This document shows, piece after piece, positions 16,377-24,969 of a DNA stretch of 64,000 nt. The notes below the pieces were generated by a model. That model saw only the letters and a program-made list of their open reading frames with translations, was not told where the DNA came from and did no database searches. The number at the start of each line of letters is the position of its first letter. Position 1 is the first letter of the stretch. Source of the stretch: Sphingopyxis sp. TUF1 (GTDB lineage Bacteria > Pseudomonadota > Alphaproteobacteria > Sphingomonadales > Sphingomonadaceae); contig NZ_CP144683.1 in NCBI RefSeq assembly GCF_036687315.1, positions 3,356,001 through 3,420,000 of the forward strand, read 5' to 3'. The translations under genes and the position numbers were made by a program.

Positions 16377-16466
16377 GGAGAGTTGGCTGAGTGGTCGAAA
16401 GCGTCGCACTCGAAATGCGAAGTGCCGGCAACGGTACCGAGGGTTCGAATCCCTCACTCTCCTCCA
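16377..16466 (+). tRNA. tRNA-Ser(CGA)
   Basis: 90 nt with encoded CCA. Acceptor GGAGAGT/ACTCTCC, anticodon stem TCGCA/TGCGA with loop CTCGAAA giving CGA, and a long variable arm. The discriminator base is T (16463), whereas serine tRNAs normally carry G; the other serine tRNA in this window has G. Confidence 0.93.
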
Positions 16467-16527
16467 TTTTTTCCCTGATCTGACCCATCGGTTGACGGCC
16501 GTCCCGAACGCGGAACGGCCACCCGGG

Positions 16528-17157
16528 TCACATCTGCGCGCCGATCAGCGACGGCGCGGTGATCGAGGCGACCACCGCCCCGACGATTAAGAAAAGCACG
16601 ATTGCGACGATGACGACGACCACCGTGTAGCCCAGCGCCTTGTCTTGCGGTACCTTCATCAGCACCGGCAGGCCGAGGTACAGGATGTATAGGCCATAGA
16701 GCGCAAACAGCAGCCCGATCAGGCCCAGCATGGGTATCAGCCCGAAGATGCCGCCGACCCACGCAGCGGTGCCCGAATAGGCCGCGACCTTCAGCGCCTG
16801 GATCTGTTTTTTTTGCCCGCCGAAGTTCGGCGCCAGCCCGTCGATGACGAGCGCCAGAATGAACACTGTCGCCAGCGTCAGCCCGTAGGACAGGATGGCA
16901 GACGTCAGCGCGACGCCGATCGGCGGATGCCAGGTAACGCCCAGTACGGAAACGCCGACAAGCTGCCCCCCGATGAGCCCCGCTACTGGCCCGATCGCCG
17001 CGAGCGCCACGACATAGGGAACGTAGATCGATTGCGTCGTCGCCGGTTCGGCGGCGATCACGGGCCAGGTTTCCTTGGGTTTCATCAATATATCCTTGGC
17101 GCGCTGGACGATACCCGCGGCAGGACTCGGACTATCGGGTGGTAGGTCAGCCATCAT
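16528..17157 (-). CDS. Yip1-family integral membrane protein
   Basis: 209 aa from ATG 17157; the next codon (17154) is also ATG and is better spaced from GGGGAG. A cytoplasmic N-terminus with MKPKETWPVIAAEPA, the signature of bacterial Yip1-domain proteins, is followed by about five hydrophobic segments (around 50-75, 90-112, 130-155, 160-178, 183-205). Function unknown; the domain is named after yeast Golgi transport proteins. The C-terminus ends in APSLIGAQM. Confidence 0.8.
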   Translation of the reverse strand: MMADLPPDSPSPAAGIVQRAKDILMKPKETWPVIAAEPATTQSIYVPYVVALAAIGPVAGLIGGQLVGVSVLGVTWHPPIGVALTSAILSYGLTLATVFILALVIDGLAPNFGGQKKQIQALKVAAYSGTAAWVGGIFGLIPMLGLIGLLFALYGLYILYLGLPVLMKVPQDKALGYTVVVVIVAIVLFLIVGAVVASITAPSLIGAQM

Positions 17158-17293
17158 GCGTCTCCCCTGTGGATGCGGCGCGAGGCCCGATCGGGATATC
17201 AAAAGCCAAAGGAATCGCGCTCCGATGGCCGATGTTTACCCCAATTCGATCACAACCGACTCGACGAACCTCGGCGGCGCAGAGTGTAACGCA

Positions 17294-17319
17294 CTTGAAA
17301 CGGTGGTAAACCGCCATAG
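17294..17319 (+). promoter_or_regulatory. Possible heat-shock (RpoH) promoter of hspQ
   Basis: CTTGAAA (17294-17300) matches the RpoH -35 box and CCGCCATAGA (from 17311) resembles the CCCCATnT -10 box, with a short spacer of about 11-12 bp. If used, transcription would start within a few bases of the hspQ ATG, giving a leaderless or near-leaderless mRNA. The spacer is shorter than usual, so this is a weak call. Confidence 0.35.
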
Positions 17320-17328
17320 ATTGAAGCC

Positions 17329-17703
17329 ATGACACGCGAATCCATCCTTGACGGCACCGGCGCCCCTGTTGCGCCCCTGATCGGTCGCGCCCGCTTTGCG
17401 CCGGGGGACATCGTGCGCCACCGGATGTTCGATTTTCGCGGCGTCGTTTTCGACATCGACCCTGTTTTTGCGAACACCGACGAATGGTACGAAGCAATCC
17501 CGGAGGAAATCCGTCCGGCGAAGGAGCAACCCTTCTATCATCTGCTCGCCGAAAATGGCGATTCCTCGTATATCGCCTATGTCAGCCAGCAGAATCTGGT
17601 CGCCGACGGCGACGGCGGGCCGATCGATCACCCCCAAGTCGAGACGATGTTCGAAGGGCTGGAGCGCGGGCGCTACCGCGTGCGTGCGATCCATCGCCAC
17701 TAG
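17329..17703 (+). CDS. hspQ: Heat shock protein HspQ (YccV-like hemimethylated-DNA-binding domain)
   Basis: 124 aa. The HspQ/YccV core begins at about residue 21 (RARFAPGDIVRHRMFDFRGV) and runs through PFYHLLAENGDSSYIAYVSQQNL. In gammaproteobacteria HspQ is a heat-induced specificity factor for the Lon protease; YccV was first described as binding hemimethylated DNA near oriC. The ~20-residue N-terminal extension has no clear ribosome-binding site in front. Convergent with the ABC-2 permease, 9 bp apart. Confidence 0.9.
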   Translation: MTRESILDGTGAPVAPLIGRARFAPGDIVRHRMFDFRGVVFDIDPVFANTDEWYEAIPEEIRPAKEQPFYHLLAENGDSSYIAYVSQQNLVADGDGGPIDHPQVETMFEGLERGRYRVRAIHRH

Positions 17704-17712
17704 TGCGGCGCG

Positions 17713-18585
17713 TCAGGCCTTCAGTTTCCAGCCCGAGGCCAGCAGCCGATATGTTATCATGCCAAGCCCGATATTGACCCCGACCAGCACAAGCGCCGCG
17801 GTGAGCACCGGATTGGCGATCGTCGCGTCGACGGTCCCGATGAAGCCATAACGAAAGCCCATGATCGCATAATAAACGGGGTTGGCATGGGCGACGCCCT
17901 GAAACCAGGGTGCGAGCAGGTCGACCGAATAAAAAGTGCCCGACAACAGCGCGAGCGGCGTGACAATGAAGTTCGTCACCGCCGCGGCATGATCGAACTT
18001 CTCGGCCCAGACCGACGTCATGAGCCCCAGGAAACCCATCATCATCGCGCCAAGCACGCCGAAAAGCGCGACGGCCCACAGATAGTCGACCCCTACGTGC
18101 ACGCCCGGCCAGAACAGCATCGCCAGCCACAACGCGAAGCCGACAAGAATCGCGCGCGTGACCGCTGCGCCGACCAGTGCAATGACAAGTTCGCCGACCG
18201 CTAGCGGAGGCATCAGATAATCGACGATCGTCCCCTGTATCTTGCCGACGAGTAGCGAGAAGCTGGAATTGGCAAAGCTGTTCTGCAGCATCGCCATCAT
18301 GATGAGGCCGGGCGCGATGAAATCGGCGAAGGGTACGCCGATAACATTGCGCCCCGCACCGCCGAGGGCAATCGTGAAAATCACGAGAAAAAGGAGCGTC
18401 GTGATCGCCGGGGCCCAGATTGTTTGCAGCTGGACCTTGAAAAACCGCCGCACCTCCTTGACATATAGGGCCTGCATACCCGCGACGTTAAGCGCGCGGA
18501 TGTGCGGGACGCCGGGTTCGGCAAAAGCCGGAACCGTACCGATATTCGCTGAGTCGGGGTTCGAAATTTGGGGCTGGTCGTTCAT
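17713..18585 (-). CDS. ABC-2 type transporter permease
   Basis: 290 aa from ATG 18585 (MNDQPQISN). A ~40-residue cytoplasmic lead is followed by the conserved AGMQALYVKEVRRFFKVQLQ helix and six membrane segments ending in YRLLASGWKLKA. The pattern matches the YadH/NodJ type permease that pairs with a separate ATPase. No ATPase gene is adjacent on either side (hspQ and gcrA flank it), so its partner must be encoded elsewhere. Substrate unknown; polysaccharide, lipid or drug export are all seen in the family. Confidence 0.88.
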   Translation of the reverse strand: MNDQPQISNPDSANIGTVPAFAEPGVPHIRALNVAGMQALYVKEVRRFFKVQLQTIWAPAITTLLFLVIFTIALGGAGRNVIGVPFADFIAPGLIMMAMLQNSFANSSFSLLVGKIQGTIVDYLMPPLAVGELVIALVGAAVTRAILVGFALWLAMLFWPGVHVGVDYLWAVALFGVLGAMMMGFLGLMTSVWAEKFDHAAAVTNFIVTPLALLSGTFYSVDLLAPWFQGVAHANPVYYAIMGFRYGFIGTVDATIANPVLTAALVLVGVNIGLGMITYRLLASGWKLKA

Positions 18586-18703
18586 GGCGTTCTCGCCTAT
18601 CGCCTCCCCGATCTTACCGCAAGCTGGGCCGTCGTGACATCGATCCCGAAAGGATCGCAATACGGACGCTGTGGCCCGCGGCGTGGAATGATGAGGAATG
18701 AAT

Positions 18704-19390
18704 ATGTCATGGACCGATGAGCGCATCGAACAGCTGCGCAGCATGTGGGAAAAGGGCCTGACCGCCAGCCAGATCGCCGACGAACTTGGCGGGGTCAGCC
18801 GCAACGCGGTCATCGGCAAGGCGCATCGCCTCGGCCTGAAATCGCGCCCCTCGCCCGTCAAGGCGATGGAAAAGGCGCCGAAGCCCGCGAAGCCTGCAAC
18901 GCCGGCGATGCCTAAACCCGCGCCAGTTGCAGCCCCGCGTCCCGCGGCACCCGTCGCTCCGCGTCCCGCCCCGGTGGCTTCGCGCCCCGAACCCAAGCCC
19001 ATAGCCGAGGCGTCGGAAGGCACAGCCGCCGAGGCAGCGCCGAAACCGGACGCGCCGCGCATCGTGTCGATCGGCCCCGGCGGCTTTATCCGCCAGGGAC
19101 CGGGCGACCAGCAGGCCCCGATCCCGCCAGCCCCGCCGCGCCGCCTCGTGCCTGCCAAGCCGAGCCCGGAAATCGCCGACAAGACGAGCCTTCTCGATCT
19201 TAACGACCGCATCTGCCGCTGGCCGATGGGGCATCCGGGCGAGCCCGACTTTCATTTTTGCGGTGAAGCGGTGAACCCTGGCTTTCCCTATTGCGTCGAG
19301 CATTGCGGCCGCGCCTATCAGGCACAATTGCCGCGTGGCACGCGCCGCCCGCCCCCGCCCCCGCCGTTCGGGGGTCCCCGAGTTCGCTAG
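18704..19390 (+). CDS. gcrA: Cell-cycle regulator GcrA
   Basis: 228 aa from ATG 18704; an ATG at 18698 is also in frame, but GAGGA at about 18693 is better spaced for the second. The N-terminal helix-turn-helix (MSWTDERIEQLRSMWEKGLT, then SQIADELGGVSRNAVIGKAHRLGL, residues 1-45) is the GcrA DNA-binding domain. A Pro/Ala-rich linker (50-160) leads to a conserved Cys/His C-terminal part (DRICRWPMGHP, FHFCGEAV, PYCVEHC). In Caulobacter, GcrA binds sigma-70 and GANTC-methylated promoters to activate early cell-cycle genes. Divergent from the ABC-2 permease. Confidence 0.95.
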   Translation: MSWTDERIEQLRSMWEKGLTASQIADELGGVSRNAVIGKAHRLGLKSRPSPVKAMEKAPKPAKPATPAMPKPAPVAAPRPAAPVAPRPAPVASRPEPKPIAEASEGTAAEAAPKPDAPRIVSIGPGGFIRQGPGDQQAPIPPAPPRRLVPAKPSPEIADKTSLLDLNDRICRWPMGHPGEPDFHFCGEAVNPGFPYCVEHCGRAYQAQLPRGTRRPPPPPPFGGPRVR

Positions 19391-19398
19391 GGCGTCCG

Positions 19399-19800
19399 GT
19401 GAGCCCTTTCAGTCAGGATTTTGAGTTCGCGCGCGCTGTGGGCCTGCAAATGCTCGCACGCGGCAACGGTCGTTGCACGATGGCGATCGACGTGAATGCG
19501 CGCCAACATTTCAATCCGCAAGGCGCGGCGCACGGCGGCGTTCCTTATTCACTCGCCGACACGTCGATGGGCGGCGCGCTCGCAAGCCTTCTTCCTGACG
19601 ACCAGTGGTGCGCCACGCTGGAGATCAAGTTCAACTATCATGTCCGCGTCGTCGAAGGTCGACTGACCTGCGAAGCAGAAGTGCTACATCGCGGCAAGCG
19701 CGTCGCCAACATAGATGCGCGACTGTATCAAGACGGCCGCCTCGTCGGCAGCGCAAACGGCAATTTCGCAATTTTCGCCGCGCCGAGCGAGCGTTCTTAA
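19399..19800 (+). CDS. PaaI-type hotdog-fold thioesterase
   Basis: 133 aa from the GTG at 19399, 8 bp after the gcrA stop. The frame is open further upstream inside gcrA but that part is Pro-rich shadow. Family motif NPQGAAHGGVPYSLADTSMGG, where Asn/His/Asp-region residues bind and hydrolyse acyl-CoA thioesters. Probably cotranscribed with gcrA. A strong bidirectional terminator follows. Substrate unknown (PaaI acts on phenylacetyl-CoA-type thioesters). Confidence 0.82.
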   Translation: MSPFSQDFEFARAVGLQMLARGNGRCTMAIDVNARQHFNPQGAAHGGVPYSLADTSMGGALASLLPDDQWCATLEIKFNYHVRVVEGRLTCEAEVLHRGKRVANIDARLYQDGRLVGSANGNFAIFAAPSERS

Positions 19801-19805
19801 AGAAA

Positions 19806-19832
19806 AAGCGCCGGGCTTTAGGCCCGGCGCTT
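19806..19832. terminator. Bidirectional intrinsic terminator
   Basis: AGCGCCGGGC (19807-19816) and GCCCGGCGCT (19822-19831) form a perfect 10-bp stem, with AAAA upstream and TTCTCTT downstream. It separates the gcrA unit from the convergent outer-membrane protein gene. Confidence 0.88.
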
Positions 19833-19855
19833 CTCTTGCGCGTTAGATCGGTCGA

Positions 19856-20680
19856 TCAGAAGCGATAGCTCAACGTCCCGCGCACGCTGTGCGTACGGAA
19901 ATTCGGATCGCTGCGGCGGATATCGGTGCCACCACCATTCAAAAGGAATGGATTGGTCGCCGGCGCGGTTCCCGGACCGACGTTGACGACATAATCGTTG
20001 TCCTTGACGTCGGTATAGAGATATTCGAGACCGATGCCGATGTTGTTCGTCACCATCAGCTCGGCGCCGCCGCCAACCGTGTAACCCCATGCATTCGTCT
20101 TGCCATTGTCGGCAAAGCTGTTCACGGTATTCGTGGTTGCAAACTTGTTGTCGAGACGTGCATAGGCGCCGCCGCCGGTGACATAGAACAACGCGCCGCC
20201 GCCGGGCGTGTAACCCGCGCGCAGACGTGCATTCGCCTGATAATCGGCCTCACGGCTCATCGTGTAGCTGGCGGGGGTCGTCGAAAAGCCGGTAACGCTG
20301 TCGCGCGCGACGCTGCGACCGCCTTCAATCACGGCACCCAGCACGAAGTTGCCCATACGCCTGTCATAGCCGAGGCGCCCGAAAAATTCTGGACCGTCCT
20401 TGTCGTTGCGGCAGCCAACATTGGCGGTGCTTGTCGCCGCGCCATTACAGAAGCCGGGTGAAAAAGCATCGGTCGTACCGACGGTATCGCCATAGGTTCC
20501 GTCTTGGTCGGTATCGAACACAAGCGTTTCTCCGCGGTCGTTGCCCTGAAGCGTAGCGCCGCCGCCGATGGAGATATAGGGGCCGTTGAAGTCCTGCGAC
20601 GGGTCGCGATTGTCTTGCGCAATAGCAGGGACCGCCGATACGGAAGCCGCCGTTGCGGCGAGGAGAGCTGCGAATTTCAT
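19856..20680 (-). CDS. Outer-membrane beta-barrel protein (OmpA/Omp25-like porin family)
   Basis: 274 aa from ATG 20680. Signal peptide MKFAALLAATAASVSAVPAIAQ. The mature part shows alternating barrel strands (YISIGGGATL, FFGRLGYDRR, ARLRAGYTPGGG, WGYTVGGGAEL, IGLEYLYTDVKD, HSVRGTLSYRF) and the terminal aromatic residue F expected of BamA substrates. About eight strands are likely. The strand pattern is like the Omp25/31 opacity-type proteins of alphaproteobacteria. It has its own promoter region upstream (20681-20849), shared with divergent parE. Confidence 0.85.
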   Translation of the reverse strand: MKFAALLAATAASVSAVPAIAQDNRDPSQDFNGPYISIGGGATLQGNDRGETLVFDTDQDGTYGDTVGTTDAFSPGFCNGAATSTANVGCRNDKDGPEFFGRLGYDRRMGNFVLGAVIEGGRSVARDSVTGFSTTPASYTMSREADYQANARLRAGYTPGGGALFYVTGGGAYARLDNKFATTNTVNSFADNGKTNAWGYTVGGGAELMVTNNIGIGLEYLYTDVKDNDYVVNVGPGTAPATNPFLLNGGGTDIRRSDPNFRTHSVRGTLSYRF

Positions 20681-20849
20681 GTTTTTACTCCACTTTTTGA
20701 TGACTTTGCAGTCGCCACCCCAACCCGGCGCCTTCGCTGAAAGTTCCTTCCACACGCCAAAATGCGGTGAAGCGATGCCCCTATGCGCTGGATGATCCCC
20801 GCCAAAACCGCGCTTGCCAGCGGCCGTCACGCCCCCGTATAGCCAGATC

Positions 20850-22829
20850 ATGAGTCACGATTTGTTCGACGCCGCGACCCCCGCTTCCGACAGCTATAAC
20901 GCTTCGCAGATTGAAGTCTTGGAGGGGCTCGAACCCGTGCGCCGTCGCCCCGGCATGTATATCGGCGGTACGGACGAACGCGCGCTTCATCACCTTGCTG
21001 CCGAAGTGATCGACAACAGCATGGATGAAGCCGTCGCCGGGCACGCGACGCGGATCGAAGTGACGCTCGACGTCGGCAACCGGCTGACCATCGTCGACAA
21101 TGGCCGCGGGATGCCGGTCGATCCCCATCCGAAATTTCCGGGCAAGTCGGCGCTGGAAGTCATCATGACCATGCTTCATTCGGGCGGCAAGTTCGAGGGC
21201 AAGGCCTATGCGACATCGGGCGGCCTCCACGGCGTCGGTGTGAGCGTCGTCAACGCGCTGTCGGTCGAAACCGAGATCGAGGTCGCGCGCGCCAAACAGC
21301 TGTATCGCCAGCGCTTTGCGCGCGGTGCGCCGCTCGGCCCACTTGAGGAACTGGGCTCCACGCCGAACCGGCGCGGGACGAGCGTGTCGTTCATTCCCGA
21401 CCCCGAAATCTTCGGCGAGCATGGCCGCTTCAAGCCGCAGCGCCTCTATCGCATGGCGCGCTCGAAAGCCTATCTGTTCGCCGGTGTCGAAATCCGCTGG
21501 AAATGTGCGCCCGAGCTGATCGGCGACGACACGCCCGCCGAGGCGGTGTTCCAGTTCCCCGGCGGCCTCGCCGACCACCTCAAAGAGCAGATCGGCACAC
21601 GCGAATGCGCGACCGCGGAACCCTTTGTAGGGCGGCAGGACTTTTCGGGCGATCAGGGCCGCGCCGAGTGGGCGATCGCATGGCCGCTCTGGTCCGACGG
21701 ATCGTACAGCTGGTATTGCAACACCATCCCCACGCCCGCAGGCGGCACGCACGAGGCGGGGCTACGCGCGGCGCTGACCAAGGGCCTACGCGCGTTCGGC
21801 GAGCTGATCGGTCAAAAGAAGGCGGCGCAGATCACCGCCGAGGACGTGTTCAACGGTGGCGAGATGATGCTGTCGGTCTTCATCCGCGATCCGCAGTTTC
21901 AGAGCCAGACCAAGGACCGGCTGTCGAGCCCCGAGGCCGCGCGTCTGACCGAGAATGCCGTGCGCGACCATTTCGACCATTTTCTGTCGGACAATATGGA
22001 TCGCGGTCGCGCGTTGCTGGGCCTCGTCCTCGACCGGATGGACGAGCGCCTGAAGCGCAAGGCCGAGCGCGAGGTCAAGCGCAAGACCGCGACAAGCGGC
22101 CGCAAGCTTCGCCTGCCGGGTAAGCTCACAGATTGTGCGAACGACGGCCCCGAGGGCACCGAATTGTTCATCGTCGAAGGCGACAGCGCGGGTGGCAGCG
22201 CCAAGCAGGCGCGCGACCGCAAGACGCAGGCGATCCTGCCGATCCGCGGCAAGATTTTGAACGTCGCGAGCGCGAGCGCCGACAAGATCCGCGCCAATCA
22301 AGAAATCTCTGACCTCGCGCTCGCACTGGGTTGCGGAATGCGCAAGGATTGCGACGCCGACCGCCTACGCTACGAAAAAATCGTGATCATGACGGACGCC
22401 GATGTCGATGGCGCGCATATTGCCACTTTGCTCATGACCTTTTTCTTTCAGGAAATGCCCGACATCGTGCGGAACGGGCATGTCTATCTGGCGCAGCCGC
22501 CGCTCTATCGCCTGACCGCAGGCAATACCTCGGCCTACGCGCGCGACGACGCGCATCGCGCCGAGCTTGAAGCGACGCTGTTTAAGGGCAAGAAGGTCGA
22601 GGTCGGACGCTTCAAGGGCCTGGGCGAAATGAACCCGAACCAGCTCAAGGAAACGACGATGGATCCCGCGACGCGATCGATGCTGCGCGTCACGCTGCCG
22701 CAGGAATATGAGGAGCGCCATCAGGTCAAGGATCTGGTCGACCGGCTGATGGGCAAGCATCCCGAACATCGGTTCCAGTTCATTCAGGCCAACGCCGCCA
22801 GCCTCGACGAGGCCGCGATCGACGCATAA
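20850..22829 (+). CDS. parE: DNA topoisomerase IV subunit B
   Basis: 659 aa from ATG 20850 (MSHDLFDAAT). GHKL ATPase with EVIDNSMDEA and GGLHGVGVSVVNALS, a transducer domain, then the Toprim domain with EGDSAGGSAKQARDRKTQA and the metal site TDADVDGAHI, and the FKGLGEMNP tail. With ParC it decatenates daughter chromosomes. Length and the absence of the GyrB insertion favour ParE over GyrB. The parC gene is not in the window. Confidence 0.96.
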   Translation: MSHDLFDAATPASDSYNASQIEVLEGLEPVRRRPGMYIGGTDERALHHLAAEVIDNSMDEAVAGHATRIEVTLDVGNRLTIVDNGRGMPVDPHPKFPGKSALEVIMTMLHSGGKFEGKAYATSGGLHGVGVSVVNALSVETEIEVARAKQLYRQRFARGAPLGPLEELGSTPNRRGTSVSFIPDPEIFGEHGRFKPQRLYRMARSKAYLFAGVEIRWKCAPELIGDDTPAEAVFQFPGGLADHLKEQIGTRECATAEPFVGRQDFSGDQGRAEWAIAWPLWSDGSYSWYCNTIPTPAGGTHEAGLRAALTKGLRAFGELIGQKKAAQITAEDVFNGGEMMLSVFIRDPQFQSQTKDRLSSPEAARLTENAVRDHFDHFLSDNMDRGRALLGLVLDRMDERLKRKAEREVKRKTATSGRKLRLPGKLTDCANDGPEGTELFIVEGDSAGGSAKQARDRKTQAILPIRGKILNVASASADKIRANQEISDLALALGCGMRKDCDADRLRYEKIVIMTDADVDGAHIATLLMTFFFQEMPDIVRNGHVYLAQPPLYRLTAGNTSAYARDDAHRAELEATLFKGKKVEVGRFKGLGEMNPNQLKETTMDPATRSMLRVTLPQEYEERHQVKDLVDRLMGKHPEHRFQFIQANAASLDEAAIDA

Positions 22830-22863
22830 CATCGTGGCGGTTCATTGATCCGGGGGCGCATTC

Positions 22864-24174
22864 ATGATCCGCAAATCCGTTTTCGTCGCGCTTTTGATGT
22901 CGCTATCACTTCCAGCAACATCAGTCGGAGCGCGGTCTGCCGAAACGCAGGCCGTTGCCGCGACCCCATTCGATCGGCGCGCGGCGCAACTTGTCGCGCT
23001 GCTCAACGGAGAAATCGCCTTTGCCGATTATTTCGACCCGACTTTTCAGGCGGCGCTGCCCGAAGCGCAGTTCAAGGCGATGGCCGCCGGTATCATCGCC
23101 CAATATGGCAAGCCGGTCGCCGTCGAAAGCACCGCATCGAACGACGGCCGCTCGGGGTCCTTATCGCTGCGTTTTGAGAAGGGCGTTGCCGCGGTGCTGC
23201 TGGACGTTGGCGCGGGCGCCGACGCGCACGTGATCGGCCTGCGGCTGACGGGCTTCGAGATGGCGAACGACAGTTTCAAGACGGTCGCCGCCGAAATCGC
23301 CGCGCTCCCAGGGGACGCAGGATTTCTCGTCGCTAAACTCAACGGTGACAGCATTCGCCCGCTCGCCTCGGCAAATGCCGACCGGCAATTCGCCGTCGGT
23401 TCGACTTTCAAACTCTATATCCTCGACGAACTGGCGGCGCAGGTCGCGGCGGGCGAACGCAACTGGTCCGACGTCGCGCCCTTGTCGCACGTCAGCTTTT
23501 CGTCTGCGGGCACCGCAAACTGGCCAAAGGACACGCCGGTGACGCTGCAAAGCCTCGCCAACTGGATGATCTCGGTCAGCGACAACAGTGCGACCGATAC
23601 GCTGATCCACCTGCTCGGCCGCGACGCCATCGAGGCGCGGATGAAGGCGGCGGGGCACAGCGCGCCGTCGCGCAACATCCCCTTCCTCACCACGGTCGAA
23701 GCCTTCGCGCTCAAGGGCAATAATTTTTCCGCCGAGCGTGACGCGTTCGTTGGGGGCGACGATGCGGCGCAGCGCCGGTTGCTAGACGCCAATCGCGACC
23801 GGCTCACCCTCGCCAATGTCGATGGCGTCAGCTTTGCCGGAGGTCCGCGCTTTATCGACAGCCTCGAATGGTTTGCCAGCCCCAACGACGTCGCGCGGCT
23901 GATGATCGACCTACGCAACCGGCAATCGCCGACGGCAATGGCGGCGATGGCGATCAACCCCGGCGTGAGTCCCGGAGCGGTCAAGGATTGGTCGTGGCTC
24001 GGCTACAAGGGCGGGTCCGAACTCGGGGTGATTTCGATGAGTCTGCTGGGGCAGCGCAAATCGGACGCCAAATGGTTTGTCGTCACCGCGAGCTGGAACA
24101 ATCCTGACGCGCCGGTCGCCACCGAAACGCTGGTCGGGCTGGTCACGCGGCTGCTTGCGCTCGCGGCGAAATAA
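22864..24174 (+). CDS. Secreted serine beta-lactamase-like hydrolase with an extra N-terminal domain
   Basis: 436 aa. Signal peptide to about residue 26. Residues ~35-145 form a small alpha/beta domain of the DUF3887/Cpe type, and 155-436 a class-A-like serine hydrolase domain. Active-site set: S180-x-x-K183 (GSTFKLY), S239-D240-N241 (VSDNSATD) and K382-G-G (GYKGGSE). True class A enzymes usually have K-T-G or K-S-G; here it is KGG. No E166-type residue could be placed with confidence. It could be a weak lactamase, a peptidase or an esterase. Confidence 0.82.
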   Translation: MIRKSVFVALLMSLSLPATSVGARSAETQAVAATPFDRRAAQLVALLNGEIAFADYFDPTFQAALPEAQFKAMAAGIIAQYGKPVAVESTASNDGRSGSLSLRFEKGVAAVLLDVGAGADAHVIGLRLTGFEMANDSFKTVAAEIAALPGDAGFLVAKLNGDSIRPLASANADRQFAVGSTFKLYILDELAAQVAAGERNWSDVAPLSHVSFSSAGTANWPKDTPVTLQSLANWMISVSDNSATDTLIHLLGRDAIEARMKAAGHSAPSRNIPFLTTVEAFALKGNNFSAERDAFVGGDDAAQRRLLDANRDRLTLANVDGVSFAGGPRFIDSLEWFASPNDVARLMIDLRNRQSPTAMAAMAINPGVSPGAVKDWSWLGYKGGSELGVISMSLLGQRKSDAKWFVVTASWNNPDAPVATETLVGLVTRLLALAAK

Positions 24175-24177
24175 GCC

Positions 24178-24969
24178 TCAGGCGGTCAACGCCGCGACCA
24201 GCGCCTTTACTTTCGCCTGCCGCCACTGCGGCGTCGGCGCGACAAGCCAATAGCCGCGCTTGATCGGCACCGCGTCACCGACCTGCCGTACGCGGCCCGC
24301 AGCGATGTCGCTCTCGGCGAGCATCGCGGGGACGTTGGCATGGCCCAGCCCGTTCGCGGCGGCGTCGATCGCGAGCCCCGCGTCGCCTAGCCGCAGCGCG
24401 GGTTCGCCATCGGCGACCGGACAGCCGGGCCAGGCGATACGCGTGTCGCTACCCGCCCCCGGTCCCGCGACGGTCACCATCAGCGGTTCGGACAAGGCCA
24501 CGCCTTCATGCTCTCCCGCGCCGTCGGTCCAGAAGATCGCCAGGTCGAGGTTGGCTTCGGTGAAATCGATGCCGGTATCCGCCGACACCAAGGTGAAGCG
24601 CACATCGGGCGCCTGCTGGCTGTAGCGCGCTAGCCGCGGCGCCAGCCATTTGGCGGTCAGGTCGCGCGGCGCGGCGATCGTCAGCGATTGCGACGATTGC
24701 CCTGCCTGCATTGCGCGGACCGATTCCTCGAACTGCAAAAATCCCTGCCGCAGCGCATCGAGCCCGGCCTGCGCTTCGCCCGTCAGTTCCAGCCCCTTGG
24801 GCGTGCGGCGGAACAGCACGACGCCCAGCATATCTTCGAGCGCGCGAATCTGTTGCCCCACCGCCGCGGGAGTCACCGCGAGTTCGTCGGCGGCGCGCGT
24901 AAAACTCAGATGCCGGGCAGCGGCGTCGAAGACGCGGAGCGCGTTGAGGGGCAGGTGCGTGCGTTTCAT
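24178..24969 (-). CDS. LysR-family regulator (GcvA-like)
   Basis: 263 aa from ATG 24969 (MKRTHLPLNALRVFDAAARH). The winged HTH SFTRAADELAVTPAAVGQQIRALE is at residues ~19-42, with a PBP-like effector domain after it. The opening motif LNALRVFDAAARHLSF is characteristic of the GcvA subgroup. It overlaps apaG by 4 bp (ATGA), so it is translated from the apaG message, which is an unusual partner; the regulated genes are not evident. It is convergent with the beta-lactamase-like gene, 3 bp away; GcvA/AmpR relatives often control beta-lactamases but from a divergent position. Confidence 0.88.
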   Translation of the reverse strand: MKRTHLPLNALRVFDAAARHLSFTRAADELAVTPAAVGQQIRALEDMLGVVLFRRTPKGLELTGEAQAGLDALRQGFLQFEESVRAMQAGQSSQSLTIAAPRDLTAKWLAPRLARYSQQAPDVRFTLVSADTGIDFTEANLDLAIFWTDGAGEHEGVALSEPLMVTVAGPGAGSDTRIAWPGCPVADGEPALRLGDAGLAIDAAANGLGHANVPAMLAESDIAAGRVRQVGDAVPIKRGYWLVAPTPQWRQAKVKALVAALTA

